A stretch of DNA of 64,000 bases from Bacteroidota bacterium. GTDB taxonomy: Bacteria; Bacteroidota; Bacteroidia; Flavobacteriales; Flavobacteriaceae. Position 1 is the stretch's first letter. Every line of letters starts with the position of its first letter. The notes beneath the pieces were generated by a model that did no database searches, was not told the origin of the DNA, and was given only the letters and a program-made list of their open reading frames with translations. Made by a program: the position numbers and the translations under genes. Location: NCBI GenBank assembly GCA_023434025.1, contig JAEYTL010000040.1:1-64000 (forward strand), written 5' to 3'. Shown piece after piece: positions 19,401 through 26,229 of this stretch.

Positions 19401-20415
19401 CCTGGGTCTGTAGGTCTGTTGCAGATATTGTTGCTGTTAATTGAGTAGGAGAAACATACGTCGTGGAACGGTTGCTTCCATTCCACCTGACTGTACTGGA
19501 AGAATTAAAATTTTCACCGGTTACTCCCAGAGTGAAAGCTCCTGAACCTGCAATTGCAGAACTTGGTGTAAGGTTAAAAACAGCTGGTTTTTGAATGGTT
19601 ACTTTTATCGCATCAAAAAATGCTCTTTGGTTAGATTGAGAAGCTGCATTCCAATATGCTCCCAACAAAGGCAAAACGGCATTCACATAGGTTGTGTTAA
19701 CTACTGAACCTTGTAAAGTCAAACCGCTACCGGAAGGGTCCTGAAATGAGGTGCCATCATTTCTGACAAATAATTGCCAGACAGAATTTACAGGATTATA
19801 GGTCACTTTAACACTGATGTATTGTGAGCCAAAATCATTGAGTCCATTTGTGTTTGAGGCTAACAGAGTGGTGTAATTCCTTATTCCGGCATTGTAACGC
19901 ACTAATCGTATCGGATCATTTGCCGTTGAGTTGCCTAACGTAACGGCATAACCTGTGCCTGAAAGATTAGTGGTGCCATTGCTTCCTGCAAGTATGAAGG
20001 CAACTCCATAATTGCTGTTGCCAAATCCGGCAGGATTGGAACGTGGCTGCCTCATGTTAAAAGTCCATGTCACAAGCCCCGGATTAGCGGATAAGCTTTG
20101 ATTATAGGGTGAGGAAAATCCACTGGTTGGCGTAGTAGCAATTATCCACCCGTTTTGGTTTGCAATACCGCTTGCGTCATTGGTAAGTGTTAAAATCCCA
20201 TTGTTAATTGAGGCACCAAAGTCGGCACCGCTTCGGGTCATCGACCATAAATTACTGGTGCCTATTGGTCCGTTTGAGACGGTGTAAGCACTTCCCGTTG
20301 AGGTTGTAAAGTTTTCAGAAAAAACAACATCCTGGGCTTTGGAAAATATATTCAGTAATAAAAAATAAAGAACGAGGGACATACGCAGGTATGTCGATAG
20401 TAGATTTGTTTTCAT
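13468..20415 (-). CDS. Giant T9SS-secreted surface protein, 2315 residues
   Basis: Signal peptide at 1-28 (ends FSKAQ). Domains in order: a LamG-like beta sandwich (about 30-275); an IPT/TIG domain (about 280-358, PSSAIAGSGAFTLGVTGENF); an Ig-like block (about 365-475); an Fn3-like domain (about 480-595); a second sandwich (about 600-820); then a long stretch of repeated NGTL/NGSL/LTLSGS units that should form a beta-solenoid, containing at least one WNGSVSTSWTTAANW unit. A later Ig/PKD-like region and a final type A sorting domain (LKIYDISGRLIYD, ending VTKKVFLF) close the protein. Adhesin or matrix role is inferred. No catalytic site was seen. It is monocistronic, and long open frames opposite it are shadows of its codon use. 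Confidence 0.85.
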   Translation of the reverse strand: MKTNLLSTYLRMSLVLYFLLLNIFSKAQDVVFSENFTTSTGSAYTVSNGPIGTSNLWSMTRSGADFGASINNGILTLTNDASGIANQNGWIIATTPTSGFSSPYNQSLSANPGLVTWTFNMRQPRSNPAGFGNSNYGVAFILAGSNGTTNLSGTGYAVTLGNSTANDPIRLVRYNAGIRNYTTLLASNTNGLNDFGSQYISVKVTYNPVNSVWQLFVRNDGTSFQDPSGSGLTLQGSVVNTTYVNAVLPLLGAYWNAASQSNQRAFFDAIKVTIQKPAVFNLTPSSAIAGSGAFTLGVTGENFNSSSTVRWNGSNRSTTYVSPTQLTATISATDLQTQGAYPVTVVNGQSVSNTQFFDVDAPNEPVLILSTNALAGFTTVSGNASSFSTYTISGENLVANAALAAPLHFELSSNGGASYSDNLTLTINGSQLTSQPVTIRCRLKASAPSGNYNGTISHMTTGGTSKFVNVSGKVTATQPTLQTTAVTFTNVTSTSFTVQFLPGNGTNRIVIIRAGGAVNSNPVNGTSYTASSSFGTGSQLGTGNYVVYSGAGSTANVTNLSPSTNYHIAVYEYNGDTGLENYLTANPAVANRLTLNAPVGWQINTVNTVNTINFDTNADGVNAEVFQGDGFSAVATSGMLNSNAWAVNGFSSGNLAFGSNSVEDTDFDRGTSDVPGSEGGIYAYETSPGNFSLGLQSAPGDFSPGNITLRFQNQTASTINSINIGYTVYIYNNQPSSSSLNFSHSTDNSTYTPVAGLSVISAETPDITPGWKAYYRVVTLTGLSIPSNNYYYLRWSGATVSGTTNFDGFALDDIVMVANPTTTFVPFSGTPETFVLQGNARINAATTVLNSLTFNGGKLDFSNQTLTLSGSINNTTPQGLKGNNASTLIVNGSVNNSLSFDQTTAGVTNALNSLEITTTAENTTTTLLNPVVINGSLTIAEKQSFNLGINALTGSLNSITNNGTLLTQNTTGLPLPTGKTWGGSGTVHYNAPALSQTVVAGTYENLTLSSPGGSVAGGALTVNKVLNLPAANPSATLGSLSTGTFSLTMGPLSSNTGTGDVTGIITRNAIVPNVNYTFGHRDTSILFPNVGTLPSSMSLKVSIGTAPSWRSGAILREYDFIQTGGSGTKAIIRARYLNSELNGNTESKLVDWAYLTATATFLEQGRSNYNMADNWIELTNVNVGVYFTSNFGDVLLTLDESEAEILVWNGSVSTSWTTAANWTPNATPSDNTAVLIPDASTTLFDPELNPSVLLGKLDIEAGGILNSPDATQFTINGSSGAWINNGTFNSGNGNSRVIFTNPDATISGSTTFNNLRIETGAGLRPITGSVTEIKGEFVNSGNLFSGPISNTIIYSGTNQTLAIPTGTLSAYNNLVINGTGAIFPSSLNISGNLSLNQSVNFEGKAIVMNGLTSQSIGGTVSPVLSNLTVNNNFGEVLLATSVTVNGTLLLTQGVLDIGNYNLTVGTAPIAGIFSTSNMLVTSGTGKVRRNFTGVGSYTFPVGERSNGAHFTPITTTVTSGSFTNAYIGISVVDAIHPNNSSLSNTLTRYWELEHSGITSGLLSVIANYDTSDVVGNESSISAAILQGNFNQFTNPWRVFSNPEASQIVIDNITLEEMSPLVITGIEGISLDVSVSGYGTFCIGSAIELLATVQGGTPPYDYFWSESLGNEATAVPPSTNPGTITYEVTVTDSNGVQASSLSEVTILPDTVGGTLNDQVICALTEPETLILNGSTGSIIYWESDTDISFTSPINYSITSSEMLGSVVGPLSETTYFRAVLQDGSCDLVYSSIATISLSSTTWNGISWSNGIPNETTTAIFTGNYSSTGDLNACSITVLNPAVVTVNPAHTIYLNKELNVEAGAQFILESNANLVQLEDVINSGSVIVKRFTSDEVRRLDYNLWSSPVSGQNLQAFSPQTLTNRFYEYNPAADVYSSINPAASTFSDAKGYLIRMPNNFSTTPAQWLGIFSGVPHNGSYHLTVTPETFNAVGNPYPSAMLADDFILTNGLDEPLYFWRKVNNSENSSYATYTTAGGVENSGGGSSIIPNGILQIGQGFLVKAPSANLVFNNSMRVGNTENQFLRTSGPEAVNNFERHRIWLNMAGPSGMMGQLMVAYMTGATSGIDPAIDGKYIHDSPNYFSTILSDEAYIIQGRSLPFTATDVVPLGFGSTQSGLFSISLAHSDGLFENTGMGIFIKDNQTGNIHNIRMSPFSFESASGEFNSRFELMFQNTLSENPHSFTDEIIVYASQKTLNVHAGTQDVSTLKIYDISGRLIYDQDKIHKNEFSTRLYHVADQVILVQVTTSKGTVTKKVFLF

Positions 20416-20510
20416 AATGATTGCAATTTAGATTTGGGGGGTGCAGTTATAATTAGAAAACTAATAGTAAATACGCTACAAAAATATTGTTAACATGTTT
20501 TTTAAAATAA

Positions 20511-20547
20511 AACAGCGTGTTAAACTTTTGGTATTTAACACACTGTT
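20511..20547 (-). terminator. Terminator-like hairpin
   Basis: AACAGCGTGTTAAA (20511-20524) pairs with TTTAACACACTGTT (20534-20547) with one mismatch; on the minus strand a T-rich run follows (TTTTATTTT). It could end transcripts from the gene at 20815-21246, 267 nt upstream, before they enter the giant gene. Confidence 0.6.
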
Positions 20548-20577
20548 GCATTTGGTCGATAAATTTTAATATTTCTT

Positions 20578-20600
20578 TTCTGTCATTTTGATTGACAGAA
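20578..20600. promoter_or_regulatory. Operator-like palindrome upstream of the giant gene
   Basis: TTCTGTCA (20578-20585), 7-nt spacer, TGACAGAA (20593-20600): perfect 8-bp arms, without a T-run. The form fits a dimeric regulator site about 165 nt upstream of the giant gene. The rest of 20601-20814 shows no gene. Confidence 0.35.
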
Positions 20601-20814
20601 AGGCGACAATATTCCACAAATTAATAAAGGAACAGTTTGTGTTCTTCAGGAACTATATTTTTGGTAATGATTTCTGACTATGATTAGAAATAGTTGTTAA
20701 AGTCAGCCGGAAAAAGAACTGACTCATTACGAATCGTACTGCACAACACAGCAAGGTTACTTTCGTGAATTCACTATGAAAGAGTTTGTTCCTGTTGTTT
20801 ATCTAATTTAAAAG

Positions 20815-21246
20815 CTATTTAACAGTGTTATTTCCTAACATATTTTCGTTGGGTCGTTGAATTCTACCTTTGGCGTTATAAGGAAAATTTTTGGTGTGTA
20901 TTTTAATCATTGTCTCCGGATTATCTCCGTCATAATCAATAATTTGAATTTTTTCATTTTTAAAAAGAGAGTAACCACCGTATTGTGCCGGTAATTCTTC
21001 AGCACTGTTCCATTGGCCATTTTGCCAAAAGTGATAAAGATTTTCACTCAAATCATAATAAACCCTCATGTTGGGATAATAATGGTAGCGAATTGTTAAT
21101 CCGGTTGTTTTACTGGTTTCTAATACAACTTCTTTTTTATTTTCTTTTTTTGAATCCTTTTTCGGATCAGTCGGGTCAGTGTGTATTGCCCATGAATCGA
21201 TGGTACATGTGCAAACCATAGCGATGAATAGTAGTAAATTTTTCAT
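20815..21246 (-). CDS. Small secreted hypothetical protein
   Basis: 143 residues from ATG at 21246 (MKNLLLFIAMVCTCTIDSWA), chosen because it opens a signal peptide; an in-frame ATG at 21402 would add 52 residues with no such feature. After cleavage comes a charged linker (DPTDPKKDSKKENKKE) and a Tyr/Trp-rich domain (IRYHYYPNMRVYYD, LYHFWQNGQW, IQIIDYDGDNPETMIKIH). I do not recognise the family. The palindrome TTTGTACaGTACAAAG lies 15 nt upstream of the start and CAACTTTG sits next to it as a possible -7 element. Probably periplasmic; role unknown. Confidence 0.65.
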   Translation of the reverse strand: MKNLLLFIAMVCTCTIDSWAIHTDPTDPKKDSKKENKKEVVLETSKTTGLTIRYHYYPNMRVYYDLSENLYHFWQNGQWNSAEELPAQYGGYSLFKNEKIQIIDYDGDNPETMIKIHTKNFPYNAKGRIQRPNENMLGNNTVK

Positions 21247-21461
21247 GGTTATTTGATTTAATTTGTACAGTACAAAGTTGCTTCGGAAAGAAAGATTTTG
21301 TTTTACAACAATTTTTGATTTTGTTATATAATTTTCATTTTTAAGACTGCCGGGTAAAATTCCTGGTATAAAAGAAATCAATTGAATATTAATCAGAAAC
21401 AAATATTTATTGTCAGTAACAAATTTTAAATCTGATCGTCTTGGTAAATAAATGAACTAAA

Positions 21462-22430
21462 ATGCGGTATATCATCATCTTTTTTTTAGGTACATGTTTA
21501 GTTGTTTTTGGTCAAAATGCAACGGTTAATGTTAATGTGTTTAAAAAAGATAGTTTACTTATTGTTGCCGGACAACCAGAAAAGGGCTTCTGGAATAACT
21601 ATATTTTGTTTATTCCGAAAGGAACACCTTTGAAAAAGCATCTGTTTCTGCTTGTAGAGCCTAATAATACGGGGAAAACTTCTGATAGTATAGAGGTTCA
21701 TCAACAGTATGCCATTAATTTAGCTTCGGTTAGCTCGGTTGGAAATAATGTTTCTACCGAGCTTAAAATCCCTTTACTTGTTCCAGTTTTTCCCAGGCCG
21801 GCTTCCCGGCCTTTGATATATACCCACGCTCTGGACAGGGATGTAATGTTGGAAAAGCTTCCCGGACTGGAAAGGCCTGATTTGCAGTTATTGGCAATGA
21901 TTAATGATGCGGCCGGGCAGTTGAATCTGATGGAGATCAAAATTGCTCCTAAAGTTTTTATGAATGGTTTTTCAGCTTCGGGAACGTTTGTAAACCGTTT
22001 TTCGCTTATACACCCAGAAAAAGTAAAAGCATTAGCTATTGGCGGATTTAACGGTAAGCTTATGATTCCTCAAGATCAAATGAATGGAATTGAGCTTAAT
22101 TATCCGTTAGGAATTAATGATTTTATTACCCTGTTTGGTTCGGATTTTGATTTAAAAAAGTACCAAGAGATTCCTCAATTTATCTACATGGGCAAGTTGG
22201 ATGAAAACGATGCGGTTCAGTTTGATGATGCTTACAGTGAAAATGAACGTAGTATAATCAATAATAATCTTGGACGATTTGTTGCGGAAAGATATCTTCA
22301 GTGCCGGAAAATTTATCGGGCAAATGGTATTAATCCGATTTTTAAAACCTATGATAAAGTTGGACATTGGACGACATCAGATATGAATTTAGAGGTTATA
22401 AAATTCTTTTTTAAACAGATGCAAGAATAA
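21462..22430 (+). CDS. Secreted alpha/beta hydrolase-like protein
   Basis: 322 residues with a signal peptide (MRYIIIFFLGTCLVVFGQ). The nucleophile elbow is FMNGFSASGTFVNRFSLIHPEKVKALAIGG (GFSAS, a GxSxS form instead of the usual GxSxG), and a late His occurs in KVGHWTTSD, which fits the catalytic His position. An early block LFIPKGTPLKKHLFLLVEPN looks like the beta-strand and oxyanion region of esterase/depolymerase-like enzymes. Substrate unknown. It stands alone, divergent from the gene at 20815-21246 and convergent with 22579-23895. Confidence 0.7.
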   Translation: MRYIIIFFLGTCLVVFGQNATVNVNVFKKDSLLIVAGQPEKGFWNNYILFIPKGTPLKKHLFLLVEPNNTGKTSDSIEVHQQYAINLASVSSVGNNVSTELKIPLLVPVFPRPASRPLIYTHALDRDVMLEKLPGLERPDLQLLAMINDAAGQLNLMEIKIAPKVFMNGFSASGTFVNRFSLIHPEKVKALAIGGFNGKLMIPQDQMNGIELNYPLGINDFITLFGSDFDLKKYQEIPQFIYMGKLDENDAVQFDDAYSENERSIINNNLGRFVAERYLQCRKIYRANGINPIFKTYDKVGHWTTSDMNLEVIKFFFKQMQE

Positions 22431-22503
22431 AAAAATACCGTTTTTAGACTGACATACTGATTTGTTCCGGCTTAATTCCTCTGGTTATTTAGCATAACTA
22501 AAA

Positions 22504-22545
22504 AAGGGTTTAACATCATTATACTGACTTAAACCCTTAATTTTT
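22504..22545. terminator. Bidirectional terminator-like hairpin
   Basis: AAGGGTTTAA (22504-22513) pairs with TTAAACCCTT (22529-22538), followed by AATTTTT; it separates two convergent genes. Confidence 0.65.
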
Positions 22546-22578
22546 AATTAAACAGTCTTTGGTGTATATTACCTGAAG

Positions 22579-23895
22579 TTACTTTTTAATGAATTTTTCT
22601 TCCTGAACGGTGTAATTGTCATTAATGATTTTTATTATATACATCCCATTGGTAAGATCAGTTATGTTGTATTGATGGATTTCATTGTAATATTCCGTTT
22701 TTATTTTTCTGCCGTTTAAATCAAATATTTCGATTTTGGAATACTCCACTTTAGCGTTAAATTCCAGTTTTAGATTATTTTCAACCGGGTTAGGAACAAC
22801 AAATATTTGTTTTGAATTTCTTATATCGGTTTTGTCCAAAGTTCCTCCTAGGCCACCATCACACTTATCAAGTCGTAAATAAAGTCTTGTGATGCATATT
22901 TGTCCGGTTACGGTATCTGTATAAACAATTTTCAGTACAACCCAATAGTAACCCGGTGTGATAAACTCGTTACCGATATTTGTTTGATTTATTTGAAAAG
23001 TAACATTTTGCAAAGATGTTGTTTGGTTTGCTGCCAGACTGATACTGTTTGGGCTTACTATGCCTCCTCCTATATTTTCGGAGTATATTGTTGCAATAGC
23101 CGGATTATTGAAAGGGTTCTGCAATTGCGAAAAATAAGCTCCTATTTCAAGTACATTTCCGTTTCTAACAATATCACAATTGAAGATTTTTCCAGTAGCA
23201 ATACAGCTCACAGGTTCAATAGAACCTTCACATTCATTTAAAATGATACTGTCTGATACAATACAGGTTATACCTGGGTCAAAAAAGTCAGTTATAACAA
23301 CAATTACCTCAAAGGCTAATGGAAAACTTGCATTGTTTTGTGACAAATTGAAATTGAAGCTGATTTGGTTTAAACTTAAGATACTATTTGCGTTAATTAT
23401 TCCGCTTCCTGAATGTACTTGGTTTCCGTTATAGAGAAATTGGTATGTATATATCATGTTCGTACTGTAAGGATTTCCAATTTCCAATGACGGGTTTAGC
23501 ACGATTAAATTTTCACTGTTAGCCTGACAGGAAGAAAATGAAGCATAAACAAAGCACTCATCAAATAGGTTCATGTTTGAAATAGTCACATCTTTACAAT
23601 TACAACACGGATCAGCATCCTCTTTAAATTTGGTGATGCATATTTTGCCGGATCCGCTTCCTGACTCTGATTTAACGGTTATCTGATTTGTTGATTGTCC
23701 TGAAATGAGCTCCAGGTCACCCTGTACAGACCAAAAATATTGAAAACCTTGCTCAACCAATACGTTATAACTGTTATAGCTGTTTGCAGGAATAGTTCCG
23801 CTACCGTTTATATCACAGGATTGTGAAAAAGAGTAGCCGGTAATACATAGAAAAAAGACAAAAATTGTTTTAGTGAATAGTTTTTTTATCATCAT
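22579..23895 (-). CDS. Secreted protein with T9SS type A sorting domain
   Basis: 438 residues; signal peptide MMIKKLFTKTIFVFFLCITGYSFSQ (the second Met, one codon later, is equally possible). The mature protein begins with a PKD/Ig-like block (INGSGTIPANSYNSYNVLVEQGFQYFWSVQGDLE) and has many Cys residues (CNCKD, CFVYASFSSCQ), likely disulfide-linked. Two Ig-like repeats follow. The end is a standard sorting domain: VVPNPVENNLKLEF, IEIFDLNGRKIKTE, LTNGMYIIKI, KFIKK. No enzyme motif found. Monocistronic. Confidence 0.8.
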   Translation of the reverse strand: MMIKKLFTKTIFVFFLCITGYSFSQSCDINGSGTIPANSYNSYNVLVEQGFQYFWSVQGDLELISGQSTNQITVKSESGSGSGKICITKFKEDADPCCNCKDVTISNMNLFDECFVYASFSSCQANSENLIVLNPSLEIGNPYSTNMIYTYQFLYNGNQVHSGSGIINANSILSLNQISFNFNLSQNNASFPLAFEVIVVITDFFDPGITCIVSDSIILNECEGSIEPVSCIATGKIFNCDIVRNGNVLEIGAYFSQLQNPFNNPAIATIYSENIGGGIVSPNSISLAANQTTSLQNVTFQINQTNIGNEFITPGYYWVVLKIVYTDTVTGQICITRLYLRLDKCDGGLGGTLDKTDIRNSKQIFVVPNPVENNLKLEFNAKVEYSKIEIFDLNGRKIKTEYYNEIHQYNITDLTNGMYIIKIINDNYTVQEEKFIKK

Positions 23896-24347
23896 AATCT
23901 GTTTAATAAGTTAATTTAATTTTTTATATGGTATTCAAATTTAATAAAGATAAGATAATTTAACAATACTTATATTGTTAAGAATGCCGTGTTGAAATTT
24001 TCAATATCGTATTAAGTACAGACATGCTGAAATAATGGAGTCACGATTTTTTAGCGGACTAATTTATTACGATGGTGGAGGTCAATCAATTAATAACAGA
24101 AAATAAGATGCTAAAGGCACAAAAGATAAGCCATGCCGAGGAAATGAATACCTCAAAGCCATGCTATGCTGGAACGTTTGCAACGTTTAAGAGTTTACAG
24201 TTAGTCAGCTTAAGGTGATGAAATTACCCAGTATTCCATTTTGATGTGTATTGATTTGACCTTGACCGGCGAATTGTGCCAATTGATGTAAAAAAAGGTC
24301 ACACTTTGATTTATACCTGTTCCTTTTTTACAGTTTTGTATACTTTT
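23896..24347. other. Gene-free 450-nt stretch with a possible decayed mobile fragment
   Basis: No convincing gene. A 48-codon frame (24072-24218, plus strand) is open but matches nothing I know. The part from 24225 to 24330 (CCAGTATTCCATTTTGATG, TTGATTTGACC, GGCGAATTGTGCC, AAAAAAAGGTCACACTTTGAT) resembles the end region of IS21-type elements as I remember them, without any istA or istB. The reading is tentative. Confidence 0.3.
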
Positions 24348-24656
24348 TTAACTTCCGGCAAATGGAGTTCCAAACAGGCCCACAGCCAATTCTGCCCACA
24401 CCAGAAATAGAATAAGCAATAAAATCCCACAAAGAAGCACCCGGTTTCGGTTAGAACGAACTGTTCGTAACGCCAGTTCGCATAATAAACCGGTTCCCGA
24501 TAAGAGTATTCCGGCTACAATAAAATCAAAGGAATTCCAACTGACTTCTTCTGTAAATTGCATGGCAATTAACGGGGTCATGAGCAGTAACCCTACAAGA
24601 ACTGCAATACCTGTCAGTCTTTGTCCGGGAGTAATTTTTGATGTTTTGTTTTTCAT
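24348..24656 (-). CDS. Small integral membrane protein
   Basis: 102 residues from ATG 24656 (MKNKTSKITPGQRLTG); an in-frame ATG 36 nt upstream is possible but adds only a charged stretch. Three membrane segments: GIAVLVGLLLMTPLIAM, FIVAGILLSGTGLLCELAL, and VLLCGILLLILFLVWAELAV, ending GLFGTPFAGS. The final WAELAVGxFGxPFAGS words recur in small Bacteroidetes membrane proteins as I recall. No known function. It is alone, with about 240 nt of gene-free DNA on its downstream side before MarC... on the minus strand the next upstream gene is MarC at 24902. Confidence 0.65.
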   Translation of the reverse strand: MKNKTSKITPGQRLTGIAVLVGLLLMTPLIAMQFTEEVSWNSFDFIVAGILLSGTGLLCELALRTVRSNRNRVLLCGILLLILFLVWAELAVGLFGTPFAGS

Positions 24657-24901
24657 GTTTTTACGTTTTTTGATTTGTTGCAAATGCAACATGATGATTT
24701 ACAGCTACAAATATATATAAAGAACTTTGAATTACAAAGTAAAAAAGTATTCTTTTTGAGTAATAAAAAAATAACAAGGAAAAGCAGGAATGTGTACTGT
24801 GTGTACTGACTGTAAGGTTGCAGCTTTGATTGTAAGGCTTTAAAAAGAACTAATTATATTTTTAAACCCAATCAGGTGTGAAGAAAACAATTCAGCAACC
24901 G

Positions 24902-25525
24902 TTAAATTGTTTTGAAAATGTTAACAATAGAACTACTAATGTATTCTACACCAATCGCAATAACAATAAAACCGATTATTCTCGAAATCGCTACAATTCC
25001 GGAGGCTCCCAGTATTTTAGAAAGATAATGAGCACTTTTTAAAACTAAAAAAATAACTAAAGCTACGCCAAGAATGGCAAGCACAGCGATAATTTTTTCA
25101 CTGATTTTTGAATAATCCTGATAAAAAGCAATTAACAGGGAGATGGAGCCCGGTCCGGCCAGCATCGGAATAGCCAATGGTGTTAAGGCAATCTGGTTTC
25201 TGGTTTGAGCATCATTTTCTACTTTTTTATTTACACCACGGGTCTTGTTGAATTTTCCGGTCAACAACGAAAATCCTGAGCTGACAATGATTAAACCACC
25301 GGCAATGCGAAGAGCATCAATACTGATTCCGAAAAACTTCAACACGTATTCACCCACAAAAAAAGAAATGATTAAAATGATGAAAACATTTAAAGCGGTT
25401 AAGAATGAAACCCTGGAACGCTCCGCTTTAGTGTAATCCTGGGTTAATCCCACAAAAATAGGAACAGCACCCAATGGATTCAGAACAGAAAACAAAGCTG
25501 CAAAAATGTAAATAAATAGTCCCAT
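24902..25525 (-). CDS. MarC family membrane protein (NAAT-type)
   Basis: 207 residues from ATG 25525 (MGLFIYIFAALFSVLNPLGAVPIFV); an upstream in-frame ATG at 25570 would place an extra hydrophobic leader before a start that already matches the family. Six membrane segments with the MarC blocks NPLGAVPIF (about 16-24), LRIAGGLIIVSSGFSLL, and LTPLAIPMLAGPGSISLLI. MarC proteins are inner-membrane proteins of uncertain function; multiple-antibiotic-resistance involvement was withdrawn for E. coli MarC. Monocistronic. Confidence 0.85.
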   Translation of the reverse strand: MGLFIYIFAALFSVLNPLGAVPIFVGLTQDYTKAERSRVSFLTALNVFIILIISFFVGEYVLKFFGISIDALRIAGGLIIVSSGFSLLTGKFNKTRGVNKKVENDAQTRNQIALTPLAIPMLAGPGSISLLIAFYQDYSKISEKIIAVLAILGVALVIFLVLKSAHYLSKILGASGIVAISRIIGFIVIAIGVEYISSSIVNIFKTI

Positions 25526-25778
25526 TGTTTTTTCAAAAATACAGATAACCACAAAATAAAAGGTTATCAAATGAATAAAACAAAGTTACTATAAATCATC
25601 AATATATAATGTATCAATTAATGCTATTTCAATTAGCAGCTTTGTTGTGAAAAATATTCAGAGATACTTTTTTTGAAAAATGATGGTATAAACTTTTTTG
25701 ACTGAAGCAAAAAAAGAACATTTGGCAACCATTGAAAAAAGTTTAATCACTTCAATATGATAAAGCTTTTAAAAGCAT

Positions 25779-25786
25779 TACTTTTG
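25779..25786 (+). promoter_or_regulatory. -7 element of the CoA-binding protein gene
   Basis: TACTTTTG fits TAnnTTTG and lies 17 nt before the ATG at 25804. The rest of 25571-25778 is AT-rich and holds no gene. Confidence 0.5.
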
Positions 25787-25803
25787 TGTAATAGCTATAT
25801 AAC

Positions 25804-26163
25804 ATGAAAAAAACCTTAGTGATTGGTGCTTCTGCAAATCCGGAACGCTATTCTTTTTTAGCGATTAACAGTTTACTTAAAAAAGAACATCCGGTGGTTG
25901 CCATCGGACAAAAGATAGGAGAAGTAGCGGGTGTTAAAATTCAAACCAAACAGATTCCGTTTAAAAATATACACACGGTAACCCTCTATCTGAATCCTAA
26001 CGGGCAGCGGGATTACTATAACTATATCGTGGGATTGCAGCCCAAACGGGTCATTTTTAATCCGGGGACGGAAAATCCGGAGTTTTATGCGTTGTTGGGA
26101 ATTAATAATATAAAGGTTGAGGTTGCTTGTACGTTGGTTTTACTTTCTACGAATCAGTATTAA
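25804..26163 (+). CDS. CoA-binding domain protein (Rossmann fold)
   Basis: 119 residues, the length of stand-alone CoA_binding_2 proteins. The Rossmann start is KKTLVIGASANPERYSFLAINSLLKKEHPVVAIG (residues 2-36), with GAS in the nucleotide loop. Later LYLNPNGQRDYYNYIVGLQPKRVIFNPGTENPE and VACTLVLL (with a Cys) complete the fold. Relatives bind CoA or nucleotides in the cytoplasm, but their physiological role is not established. Single gene with its own promoter. Confidence 0.85.
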   Translation: MKKTLVIGASANPERYSFLAINSLLKKEHPVVAIGQKIGEVAGVKIQTKQIPFKNIHTVTLYLNPNGQRDYYNYIVGLQPKRVIFNPGTENPEFYALLGINNIKVEVACTLVLLSTNQY

Positions 26164-26166
26164 GGG

Positions 26167-26228
26167 GTGTCGGTTGTTGGTTGTCTGTTATCGGTTTTCT
26201 GTAAACTGCGACTGCGACTGAAAACTAA
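26167..26228. repeat. Palindromic short-period repeat
   Basis: One arm reads CGGTTGT, TGGTTGT, CTGTTAT, CGGTTTT, CTG; the other reads ACTGCGACTGCGACTG, AAAACTAAC. The arms are partly complementary (AGTTTTCAGTCGCAGT-like on the reverse strand). It fills the gap between two convergent genes and may serve as a terminator. Confidence 0.5.
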
Positions 26229-26229
26229 C

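Noticed and set aside
24072..24218. A 48-codon small gene
   Set aside because: No recognised motif, no promoter near it, and it lies in a region that looks decayed.
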